From the NCBI RefSeq assembly GCF_006381105.1, contig NZ_VDET01000021.1, positions 1-64,000 on the forward strand: a stretch of DNA of 64,000 bases. Reading direction: 5' to 3'. The notes under the pieces are model-generated. The model was not told where the DNA came from. It was given only the letters and a program-made list of their open reading frames with translations, and searched no databases. Below are positions 55,305 through 63,139 of the stretch, in pieces. A program made the translations under genes and the position numbers. Each line of letters begins with the position of its first letter. Position 1 is the stretch's first letter. The DNA is from Flavicella sediminum. GTDB taxonomy: Bacteria > Bacteroidota > Bacteroidia > Flavobacteriales > Flavobacteriaceae.

Positions 55305-57251
55305 ATGTTCAAAAAAAATACAATTTTAATGCTGTTAATGCTGGCATTTGTAAGTAGTACACAGGCTCAATTTTTATGGTATGAAAATGAAACGAATACA
55401 AATCATTTAGAGTATTCCAAGACTTCCTCAGGAACTTTTTTTACGAATGTGGAAAATCCAGATACTTCTGGAATTAATGCTAATGCAAGCGTAGCTAAAT
55501 TTAATAGAAATGAAGGTGTAAAGGCTTTTTTAGATTTTAACTTGTACAAGCCCATCACCAATTTAACGGGGTTTTCAATTACTATAAAAGCGTATTTGGA
55601 CATACCTACGGAAGAGCTAACAACTGTTAATAAAAGGTTTAGAATGTATGTGTCAAGTTCTTCTGTAAATGGAGCAATTTATAAGCAACTTAATTTTACA
55701 GCAGGCCAAAAATGGGAATCTTTTACATTTGAATTTGATGGTGAAGCAATTTCTGAAGCGTTGAGTAACTCAGGTGGTTTTGATCAAATAAAAATAGGTT
55801 TTGCCAATAGCAATACTTCGCTTCCTGCGGCAAGTTATTATTTAGATAGTATTTCAGGAACTACAGAGCAAACAAGACCTGCGGCTAGTTGGATGGCTGG
55901 TTCATGGGGAGTTACTTTTCCAGTATTTGGAGGGGAACGACTGGATGCTGAAGTTGCAGGTGGTTATGATTTACTTGGTGGCGCTCAAGAAATTGTAGCA
56001 GAACTCCCAGCAGTTGGTCATGTAATTACAAACCTTTCTTATTTTGCACATTCGTATTATTTCCCTTTAAGAGAAAATAGGTATGTAGATGTTGCCAATG
56101 AAATTCATTCCAGTATTGTTCCGAGTGTTGAAAATGGAGAAATTATATATGAGGTTTTGCAAACTTTTAAAGACGCAAATAAAAAAGTCATATTGTATAT
56201 TTCTACCAATTATTTTGAAAGAGCAAGTAATGAGGTGAAAAATGCATGGCTTGACTATTACACGGCTAAATTTGCTGGGGATGAATATGCGGCTTATGAA
56301 AATTTGATCAAAGGTTTTGTTGAGCAAGTAAAAAACTATGCTGATGGTTATTGGTTAGATACTACATCGTCATTAGCCAATGATGGAAAACTAGATGATT
56401 TTATTCTAATGCTAAAAGAAACGGATCCAGGAGCAGCGGTTAGTGCCAATTATCAAAAAAACTATTTTGTCGATGAAAATGAGGCATTTATTTATGTTGA
56501 TTCAGACGGTATTGATGATGAAGATCCTACGGATTATAAAATTGTATTGCATGAGCCTTTAAATGCTTTTCAAGACTTTACCAACGGACATGTAACTCCG
56601 CTTGGACAAGGAGCTCCTCCTAATTCTTTTGGATACGAAGAGTATACCTTACCTAATATGGCAGCTGAACCTTGGTTTAATTTTGAAGGGAAAGATGTTT
56701 TAAAACATGCTTGGTTTCCTATTAGAGAAAGATGGCATGTACCAACGCAAGATTTGGTTTTTGAGACAGAGCAAGCCTATCGCTATGTAAGAACTGTGGT
56801 TGATGGGAATGCTTCGATTACTTTTGCGAATACAACCGATGATGGTCTTGTAAAAGCTGGGTATATGATGGCTGATGAAATGGCTATAATGAAAGAAATT
56901 AATACGAGATTACTTAGCAATCCAATTCCAAATTACGAGCCTTATGTCAGGCCAGAAGGTGCCTACCTTTTAGGAGAAGAAAATTTAGAAGTTCAGAGTT
57001 TTCCTACCAAAAAAGTTCATATTTATCCAAATCCGGTAGTTCATGAAGTAAGTTTGACCAAAAGTATTGCAGCGGCGTATACAGTTCACTTAATTTCTGT
57101 AACGGGTGTTTCTGTTTTGAAAACTACATGGTCGGGAGCGGAATTAACAAAAAAACTAGATGTTTCTCATCTTACTTCAGGTATCTACTTTTTAAAATTA
57201 TCTGATGAAAAAAATCTGGATAGCATTCGGAAAATAATTATAACTCAATAA
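55305..57251 (+). CDS. Family B putative endo-acting glycoside hydrolase with carbohydrate-binding-like domain and T9SS sorting domain
   Basis: 648 aa from MFKKNTILMLLMLAFVSSTQAQ. Residues about 20-190 are a beta-sandwich resembling a carbohydrate-binding module. A catalytic-type domain of about 365 residues follows (WMAGSWGVTFPVFGGERLD to YVRPEGAYLLGE), near-identical in layout to the 58451 protein. Candidate catalytic acids: Asp352 in ADGYWLDTTSS and Glu417 in IVLHEPLN. The C-terminal 80 residues or so (VHIYPNPVVHEVSLT to SGIYFLKLSDE) are a type IX secretion sorting domain, so it is exported to the surface or medium. No named CAZy family is recognised; GH168-like is a hypothesis. The Met at 55278 is upstream of the predicted transcript start. 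Confidence 0.65.
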   Translation: MFKKNTILMLLMLAFVSSTQAQFLWYENETNTNHLEYSKTSSGTFFTNVENPDTSGINANASVAKFNRNEGVKAFLDFNLYKPITNLTGFSITIKAYLDIPTEELTTVNKRFRMYVSSSSVNGAIYKQLNFTAGQKWESFTFEFDGEAISEALSNSGGFDQIKIGFANSNTSLPAASYYLDSISGTTEQTRPAASWMAGSWGVTFPVFGGERLDAEVAGGYDLLGGAQEIVAELPAVGHVITNLSYFAHSYYFPLRENRYVDVANEIHSSIVPSVENGEIIYEVLQTFKDANKKVILYISTNYFERASNEVKNAWLDYYTAKFAGDEYAAYENLIKGFVEQVKNYADGYWLDTTSSLANDGKLDDFILMLKETDPGAAVSANYQKNYFVDENEAFIYVDSDGIDDEDPTDYKIVLHEPLNAFQDFTNGHVTPLGQGAPPNSFGYEEYTLPNMAAEPWFNFEGKDVLKHAWFPIRERWHVPTQDLVFETEQAYRYVRTVVDGNASITFANTTDDGLVKAGYMMADEMAIMKEINTRLLSNPIPNYEPYVRPEGAYLLGEENLEVQSFPTKKVHIYPNPVVHEVSLTKSIAAAYTVHLISVTGVSVLKTTWSGAELTKKLDVSHLTSGIYFLKLSDEKNLDSIRKIIITQ

Positions 57252-57271
57252 AAATAGTTAATATATAGCCT

Positions 57272-58120
57272 ATGAAAAATTTATTATTGTCCTTGCCAAT
57301 CGGAATCGGAATGTTGTTTTTAAGCGGCTTCATTTCTGTAAATAATGAACGAACTACGAGTCAAAGTTTTTGTAGTAAAAAAGTGATTCAAAATAAAGAA
57401 ACCGCTAACTCACGACTTAAAATTTATTATATAAGGCATGCTGAAGGTGGACACAATGTAAAAAAGGAATGGGGAATATTTCCAGAGAGTACATGGCCTT
57501 CTTATGTAGGAAATCCGAATATGTTTACCCCTAAGGGAATTATGCAGCAATCTAGAGTTGCCAATAAGTTAAAACGATTTCATTTTGATTATGTAGCCGT
57601 AAGTCCCGCGTGGCGTTGTAAAAACACCATATTACCTTATTTAAAGGCTTCAAAAAAGAAAGCAGAAATTTGGCCTGAATTGGCTGAGATATATGCAACA
57701 AATTTGATGATTTCACCAGATTTACCCAAACATGAATCAAAAGAAAAAATTCTTGGAGCAGGTACATTAATAAAATTACTTCCTGAAGAAGAACCTTATT
57801 TTACCCTACGTAAAAATGGCTTGTATGAATTTAAGAAAGCTCGTTTTCCTAGAGATCATTCGGAAACTGCGAAAGAGAATGCCGCAAATAAAATTGTTAT
57901 TGATAAGGTATTGGAGTTAATAGCTGATCAAAGCAAGTCTTCTAATACAATACTCTTATCAGGGCATGGAAGTAGTGGTGCCGCTATTTTAAGAATGCTA
58001 ACTAAGAATCCATTGTATCATTTTCCACAAATTTCGAATACAGGCATTTGGATGGTGGAACAACAAGAAGATGGAGCTTTTCAATTAAAAATGTTCAACG
58101 ATGTTCCTTTTCCAGGTTAA
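57272..58120 (+). CDS. Secreted histidine phosphatase (phosphoglycerate mutase-like)
   Basis: 282 aa with hydrophobic N-terminal signal MKNLLLSLPIGIGMLFLSGF. RHA catalytic motif at residues 55-57 (His56 in YYIRHAEGG), an Arg in SPAWRCKNTI near 112, and the second catalytic His in LLSGHGSSGA near 231. These are the histidine-phosphatase superfamily hallmarks. Substrate unknown: a phosphate ester, or possibly another ester, on a sugar. It lies 20 bp after the T9SS enzyme in the box 5 operon, which argues for a role in the same glycan pathway. Confidence 0.8.
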   Translation: MKNLLLSLPIGIGMLFLSGFISVNNERTTSQSFCSKKVIQNKETANSRLKIYYIRHAEGGHNVKKEWGIFPESTWPSYVGNPNMFTPKGIMQQSRVANKLKRFHFDYVAVSPAWRCKNTILPYLKASKKKAEIWPELAEIYATNLMISPDLPKHESKEKILGAGTLIKLLPEEEPYFTLRKNGLYEFKKARFPRDHSETAKENAANKIVIDKVLELIADQSKSSNTILLSGHGSSGAAILRMLTKNPLYHFPQISNTGIWMVEQQEDGAFQLKMFNDVPFPG

Positions 58121-58450
58121 CAAAATTATTTTCCGGCTTGTTTTTATAGAGTGCTCTGTAAAGTAATGACCATGAATTATTGAATCATAGCTCTTTGTTA
58201 CTAAGAATTTTCTAGCTAAAGCAGAACCTTGTTGAAGTGATCTGTTTGTAGGTAAAATTCATTGCGTCAATATTTTAGGTGTGGGTTATGATAGTTTACA
58301 GCAATTTTTTGATGAGTTAGAGAAAAGGATATGGCTTTATAGAAGCTATTTTTACAAGGGCTTAAATCTTGGAAATAACCTTTGTGTTTAGGCTGATGAA
58401 CGAATCAACCCAATAAAAGAATAATTTTAATTTGATTATCTTTTAGGAAC
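58121..58450. other. Intergenic region before the 58451 gene
   Basis: 330 bp without a gene. It contains box 6 and its -7 element; the rest is AT-rich and unremarkable. Confidence 0.6.
58299..58354 (+). promoter_or_regulatory. PUL box 6 and activated promoter (58451 gene)
   Basis: The box (58299-58325) starts CAGCAATT, has TTGATGAG in the middle and ends TAGAGAAA, the closest to consensus. The -7-like element TATTTTTA (58347-58354) ends exactly 29 nt later. The leader is about 90 nt. Confidence 0.75.
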
Positions 58451-59680
58451 ATGAATACAATTATGAAAAGATTATATACCACAGTATTTTGCATTTTATT
58501 TCTTTTTGCTTGTTCTAAAGCCAAAGAAGGAGTTAAGATAGAAGAGGAAGTGCCCGAAGAAATAATTACGGAACCAACAACGACAGTAGATTGGTTGGCG
58601 GGTTCTTGGGGAGTTACATTTCCTATTTATGGAGGAGAAAGGTTAGATTCTGAAGTTTCAGGAGGCTATGCTTACTTAAATGGTGCCCAGCAAATTGTAG
58701 ATGAACTTCCGGCTGTTGGGCATGTGATCACAAATCTTACCAATTTCGCAAAATCTTATTATTTCACTTTAAGAGGAAATGACAATGTGGATATTGCGAC
58801 CGAAATTGACGAAAGTATGGTACCTAGTCTTCAAAATGAAAGCATCATTTTTGAGGTGCTTCAAAAGTTCAGAAAGGCAGGAAAGAAAAATATTTTGTAC
58901 ATCTCTACCAATTATTTTGATCGATTGGATGAGGCAACACATCAAAAATGGGTGAATTATTACACAAACAATTTTGCCGGTGATGAGTACTTAGCGTATA
59001 GAGATTTAATTCAAGGATATATTTATCGAGTAAAAGATTACGCCGATGGTTATTGGTTGGATACTACGGCTGAGCTAGACGATGATGGGCATATAGAAGA
59101 TTTTGTTCAAATGATTAGAGATGCGCATCCAGGATGTGCTATTTCAGCTTCGCCAAACGGTGCTTATTTTCAAGAAAATGGTGAAAATATTTTAGTAGAT
59201 TCTGATGGTCTTGATGATGAAGATGACAGAGATTATAAAATTGTAAGTTTTGAAGGAGTGAATAAGTACCAAGACTTTACAAGTGGTCATGTAACACCCT
59301 TGGGGCAAGGAGCTCCTCCTAATTCTTGGGCTTATGAAGAATTTACCATGCCTGCTATGGTGGCAAATCCATGGGATGACTATGAAGGAAAAACAATACT
59401 AAAACATGCTTGGTTTCCAATGAGAGATAAATGGCATGTTGCTTCAGCAAACCTAATATTTGGAACAGAAGATGCTTACAGGTTTACTAGAACTTTAGTA
59501 GATGCCAAAGCGGGAATTACTTTTGCAACTACGGTTTCTGATAAAGGGAGTAATAAAGGTTCTTTAATGACTGAAGAAATGACCATTATGAAAGAAATTA
59601 ATACTAGATTATTAGCCAACCCTATGCCAAATTATGTGCCTTATGTTAGGCCAGAAGGGGCTTTTCTTGTGGGTGAATAA
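58451..59680 (+). CDS. Family B putative endo-acting glycoside hydrolase, lipoprotein
   Basis: 409 aa (a Met at codon 5 is an alternative start). Lipobox in FLFACSKAK, then an acidic/Thr-rich linker, then the same catalytic-type domain as the 55305 protein: WLAGSWGVTFPIYGGERLD, AVGHVITNLTNFAKSYYF, ILYISTNYFDR, YADGYWLDTT with candidate Asp204, SFEGVNKYQDF with candidate Glu268, GHVTPLGQGAPPNSW and HAWFPMRDKWHV. There is no binding module and no T9SS domain, so this copy would be anchored in the outer membrane. The length and Asp/Glu layout are close to what I recall for the GH168 endo-fucanase Fun168A, but this is a hypothesis only. Confidence 0.6.
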   Translation: MNTIMKRLYTTVFCILFLFACSKAKEGVKIEEEVPEEIITEPTTTVDWLAGSWGVTFPIYGGERLDSEVSGGYAYLNGAQQIVDELPAVGHVITNLTNFAKSYYFTLRGNDNVDIATEIDESMVPSLQNESIIFEVLQKFRKAGKKNILYISTNYFDRLDEATHQKWVNYYTNNFAGDEYLAYRDLIQGYIYRVKDYADGYWLDTTAELDDDGHIEDFVQMIRDAHPGCAISASPNGAYFQENGENILVDSDGLDDEDDRDYKIVSFEGVNKYQDFTSGHVTPLGQGAPPNSWAYEEFTMPAMVANPWDDYEGKTILKHAWFPMRDKWHVASANLIFGTEDAYRFTRTLVDAKAGITFATTVSDKGSNKGSLMTEEMTIMKEINTRLLANPMPNYVPYVRPEGAFLVGE

Positions 59681-59749
59681 AACTTATTCACTAATTGTTT
59701 TGATAGATTATTTTTTTTAATAACTCTAAGCCTACTGCCTACAAGAAAA

Positions 59750-59806
59750 AAGCAATAAAAAGACTGAAATGAGTACAGTGAATAAAGCTATATATGAATT
59801 TATTTG
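59750..59806 (+). promoter_or_regulatory. Candidate PUL box 10 (60006 operon)
   Basis: Positions 2-7 are AGCAAT, 13-14 GA and 22-24 GAG, but the end is GAGTAC rather than GAGAAA. A TTTG ends 30 nt after it, at the centre of the large palindrome. It may be a weak site or chance. Confidence 0.3.
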
Positions 59807-59829
59807 CAAATAAATTCATATATAGCTTT
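59784..59829. repeat. 46-bp perfect palindrome
   Basis: The 23-bp arms 59784-59806 (AAAGCTATATATG... ending TTTATTTG) and 59807-59829 are exact inverted copies with no spacer. The 3' side ends in AGCTTTT. It could act as a terminator for the 58451 gene (loop formed by opening the central bases), or as a large operator. Confidence 0.7.
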
Positions 59830-59833
59830 TGTG

Positions 59834-59986
59834 TTGAGAAAAAAACAAAAAAACTTTAAAGTAATAACAGTTTTATATGCCATCTTTCTTTTATCTATAT
59901 CATGTGGAGCTGTAAATACAGATTCTGATGTTGTAACTATTAGAAAGAGTCCTTCAGAAGTAATACTTGAAAATATACAGATGTGA
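59834..59986 (+). CDS. Short putative lipoprotein, possibly degraded
   Basis: About 50 codons, starting with TTG (or GTG at 59831), reading LRKKQKNFKVITVLYAIFLLSISCGAV with a plausible lipobox, then about 25 residues to the stop. The in-frame ATG at 59804 lies inside the large palindrome and is an unlikely start. It may be a tiny lipoprotein or the leftover N terminus of a larger exported enzyme. Gap to the next sulfatase is 19 bp. Confidence 0.35.
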   Translation: MRKKQKNFKVITVLYAIFLLSISCGAVNTDSDVVTIRKSPSEVILENIQM

Positions 59987-60005
59987 ATAATAAACTCTTG
60001 AAATT

Positions 60006-61445
60006 ATGGCTAAGAAAAGTATTATAACAACAGTTGTTACCGTCATTTTGTTTTTGAGTCAAAACTTATTAGCTCAAAAAAAGACAGGTCAAAGGCAACC
60101 AAATATAATTTTAATTATGGCTGATGATGTTAGCTGGAATTGCTTTGGAACTTACGGTGCTGAAGATTATAATACACCTAATATTGATGCCTTAGCTTCT
60201 AAAGGAATAAAATTCAATCATTGTTATTCTACACCAATTTGTACGCCTTCTAGAGTGAAAATTATGACGGGGCAATATAATTTTAGAAATTACACCCATT
60301 TCGGATACCTAAATCCTAAAGACAAAACTTTTGGACACTTACTGAAAGATGCCGGCTATAAAACGGCTATTGCAGGTAAATGGCAATTAAATGGCTTATA
60401 CCATAACGCGGAAGGAAATTTAGATGGGAAAAGGCCACAAAAAGCTGGTTTTGACGAATCTTATTTGTGGCAAGTTACAATACAAAAAAAAGGAATCAAT
60501 GGAGGAGAACGTTTCTGGAGTCCACCTTTAGAACATAATGGGAAAATGATTAGTGTAGAAGATAATAATGGGAAATATGGACCTGATCTTATGTCTGACT
60601 TTGTTTGTGATTTTATTGAAGAAAATAAAGACGAACCTTTTTTTGTGTATTATCCTACTGTTTTAGTTCATAGTCCTTTTGTTCCTACACCAGAAACTAT
60701 TGGAAACCAACCAAGAGATCAAAAAGCAAATAAAGTTCCTAAAGACGGAAAATTGAGAAAGGAAAATTATGTGGCAATGGTAAATTATTTAGATAAAATT
60801 GTTGGAAAAATTGTAAAAAAAATAGAAACAGTTGGACAACTAGAAAATACCATTATTTTATTTACCTCCGACAATGGAACACAATCTATCCTTTCTAAAT
60901 GGAAAGGAGAGAATATTAAAGGGGCTAAAGGAAAAACAGTAGATATGGGTACACATGTGCCCCTGGTAGCCTATTGGAAAGGACATACCCCTGTAGGTGT
61001 AGAAAGTAATGATTTAATTGATTTTACAGATTTCTATACAACCTTTGCTGAGGCAGCTTCATTAAAAACGACCGAGAATGACCCTATAGATGGCCGTAGT
61101 TTTTTTCCTCAACTACAAGGGAAATCGGGAAATCCAAGAGATTGGGTCTTTTGGCATTATCAACCTTATTGGGGAAAAATCGGTAAATATAAAGGTGCTC
61201 AATTCGTCAGAAACCAAGAGTATAAACTGTATCGTAATGGAGGTATGTATCACATACCTAGTGATATTCATGAGAAGAAAAATCTGCTGTTAGAAGAACA
61301 TAGTACTTTGGTTAAAAACACAAAAGAAAATCTTCAAAAGGTTTTTAATCAAGCTCCACCTGCTCCTTCTGTTGATGAAAGTAGAGAATCAAAAGAAAGA
61401 CCTGTATATCCTACTTGGAAGAATATGGTGAACCCAAATGATTAA
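60006..61445 (+). CDS. S1-family sulfatase (CTPSR)
   Basis: 479 aa, signal peptide MAKKSIITTVVTVILFLSQNLLAQ. Motifs: IILIMADDVSWNCFGTYGAEDYNTPN, CTPSRVKIMTGQ with Cys79, AGKWQLNG (Gln instead of the usual His in GKWHL), FTSDNGTQ, GTHVPLVAYWKG. The DDVSWNCFGTYG start distinguishes it from the other sulfatases. It ends with a Pro-rich C terminus (QAPPAPSVDESR). It is followed by another sulfatase gene 130 bp downstream. Confidence 0.9.
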   Translation: MAKKSIITTVVTVILFLSQNLLAQKKTGQRQPNIILIMADDVSWNCFGTYGAEDYNTPNIDALASKGIKFNHCYSTPICTPSRVKIMTGQYNFRNYTHFGYLNPKDKTFGHLLKDAGYKTAIAGKWQLNGLYHNAEGNLDGKRPQKAGFDESYLWQVTIQKKGINGGERFWSPPLEHNGKMISVEDNNGKYGPDLMSDFVCDFIEENKDEPFFVYYPTVLVHSPFVPTPETIGNQPRDQKANKVPKDGKLRKENYVAMVNYLDKIVGKIVKKIETVGQLENTIILFTSDNGTQSILSKWKGENIKGAKGKTVDMGTHVPLVAYWKGHTPVGVESNDLIDFTDFYTTFAEAASLKTTENDPIDGRSFFPQLQGKSGNPRDWVFWHYQPYWGKIGKYKGAQFVRNQEYKLYRNGGMYHIPSDIHEKKNLLLEEHSTLVKNTKENLQKVFNQAPPAPSVDESRESKERPVYPTWKNMVNPND

Positions 61446-61574
61446 AGGAAGTATAATCATTTATTGTAGTTTCATTCAAAATTAACCCTAGACAAGGCAA
61501 TAAACAATGGCCTATTTATAAACGACTTATAAATGAAAACAGAAAGATTAATATTTAAATTAAGAATTTTAATA

Positions 61575-63038
61575 ATGAGAAAGCACACCTTTTTATTACT
61601 TGTTACTACATTGCTGTTTTTTAACAGCTTTAGTCAAACTAAACAAAAGCAAAATAGTCAAAAGCCAAATGTAGTCATCATTTTTATAGACGATGAAGGT
61701 TATGGTGATGTAGGAAGTTATGGAGCTACTGGCTTCCAAACACCTAATTTAGATCATATGGCAAGTCAAGGAATGAGATTTACAAATTATTATGCGGCTC
61801 AACCTGTATGCAGTGCTTCTCGTGCTGGAATTTTAACAGGGTGTTATCCCAATAGAATAGGTATTTCAGCGGCTTTAACGCCACTCCATAATAAAGGAAT
61901 CAATTCCAAAGAATTAACAATTGCCGAAATGTTTAAAGAACAAGGATATAAAACGGCTTGTTTTGGAAAATGGCATTTAGGATGGCAAAAAGAATTTTTA
62001 CCATTACAACATGGTTTTGATGAGTATGTAGGTTTACCATATTCAAATGATATGTGGCCACGTAACAACATAACTGGAGAAAAAGTACCCACAACACATA
62101 AACGTTCAAGATATCCAGAACTTCCATTGATGGAAGGGAACGAAATTAAAAAATATATAACATCGCTAAAAGATCAAGATGAGTTAACAACGCTTTACAC
62201 AGAAAAGGCTGTTGATTTTATCAATAAAAACGCAAACGATCCTTTTTTTTTATATGTTCCACATGCTATGGGACATGTTCCTCTGGGAGTTTCTGATAAG
62301 TTTAGAGGTAAGAGTGAGCAAGGATTGTACGGAGATGTGATGATGGAAATTGATTGGTCTGTAGGAGAGATAAGTAAAGCATTAGAAAAGAATAAAATAG
62401 CAGACAATACCATAGTTATTTTTACCACAGACAATGGACCTTGGTTAAATTATGGGAATCATGCTGGATCAGCTGGAGGATTGAGAGAAGGTAAATTATC
62501 TAGTTGGGAAGGTGGTCAACGTGTTCCGTTTATTATTCGTTGGCCTGGAAATGTACCTGAAGGAACGGTTTGTAATAAATTAGCCTGTGCTATAGATTTA
62601 CTACCTACCCTTGCGACTATTACAGATGGAAAACTATCTGAAAATAAAATTGATGGTGTAGACATTTCATCACTTTGGAAAGGGAATTTTGAAGCAACAC
62701 CTCGTGAAACGATTCTTTATTACTATAGAAAAAACAATTTAAATGCTGTTAGAAAAGGAAACTGGAAGTTGGTTTTACCACATAAATATAATTCATACAA
62801 TACCAAACCAGGAAATGATGGTGTTCATGGTGGAAAGTTAAAAATGGCTGTTGAGCAACCAGAGCTTTATAATATGTCAAGAGATCCTGGAGAGCAATAC
62901 AATGTAATCACTTCTTATCCCGAAAAAGTAAAAGAACTAATGGTTGTTGTAGAAAAGTACCGAAAAGAACTAGGAGATTTAAATGTGGGAATCGCAATAG
63001 GAAGTGAAAATAGAAAAGTAGGTGAAATAGGAAAATAA
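61575..63038 (+). CDS. S1-family sulfatase with CSASR formylglycine motif
   Basis: 487 aa, signal peptide MRKHTFLLLVTTLLFFNSFSQ. The Met 14 codons upstream gives an unlikely extension. Motifs: VIIFIDDEGYGDVGSYGATG, CSASRAGILTG with Cys79, GKWHLGW, VPHAMGHVPLGVS, FTTDNGPWLNYGNHAGSA, GGQRVPFIIRWPG. The formylglycine motif has Ala where most S1 enzymes have Pro (CxPxR); CxAxR is a known variant in sulfatases. The arylsulfatase A-like group is likely. Confidence 0.9.
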   Translation: MRKHTFLLLVTTLLFFNSFSQTKQKQNSQKPNVVIIFIDDEGYGDVGSYGATGFQTPNLDHMASQGMRFTNYYAAQPVCSASRAGILTGCYPNRIGISAALTPLHNKGINSKELTIAEMFKEQGYKTACFGKWHLGWQKEFLPLQHGFDEYVGLPYSNDMWPRNNITGEKVPTTHKRSRYPELPLMEGNEIKKYITSLKDQDELTTLYTEKAVDFINKNANDPFFLYVPHAMGHVPLGVSDKFRGKSEQGLYGDVMMEIDWSVGEISKALEKNKIADNTIVIFTTDNGPWLNYGNHAGSAGGLREGKLSSWEGGQRVPFIIRWPGNVPEGTVCNKLACAIDLLPTLATITDGKLSENKIDGVDISSLWKGNFEATPRETILYYYRKNNLNAVRKGNWKLVLPHKYNSYNTKPGNDGVHGGKLKMAVEQPELYNMSRDPGEQYNVITSYPEKVKELMVVVEKYRKELGDLNVGIAIGSENRKVGEIGK

Positions 63039-63139
63039 ATTAACAATCAGATTATTAGAATATCAAAGAAATCTAATAATTAAGTATTTTCCTTAATTAG
63101 CTTAAACAAAAGAAATCTAAAAAAAATAAAACACTATTC

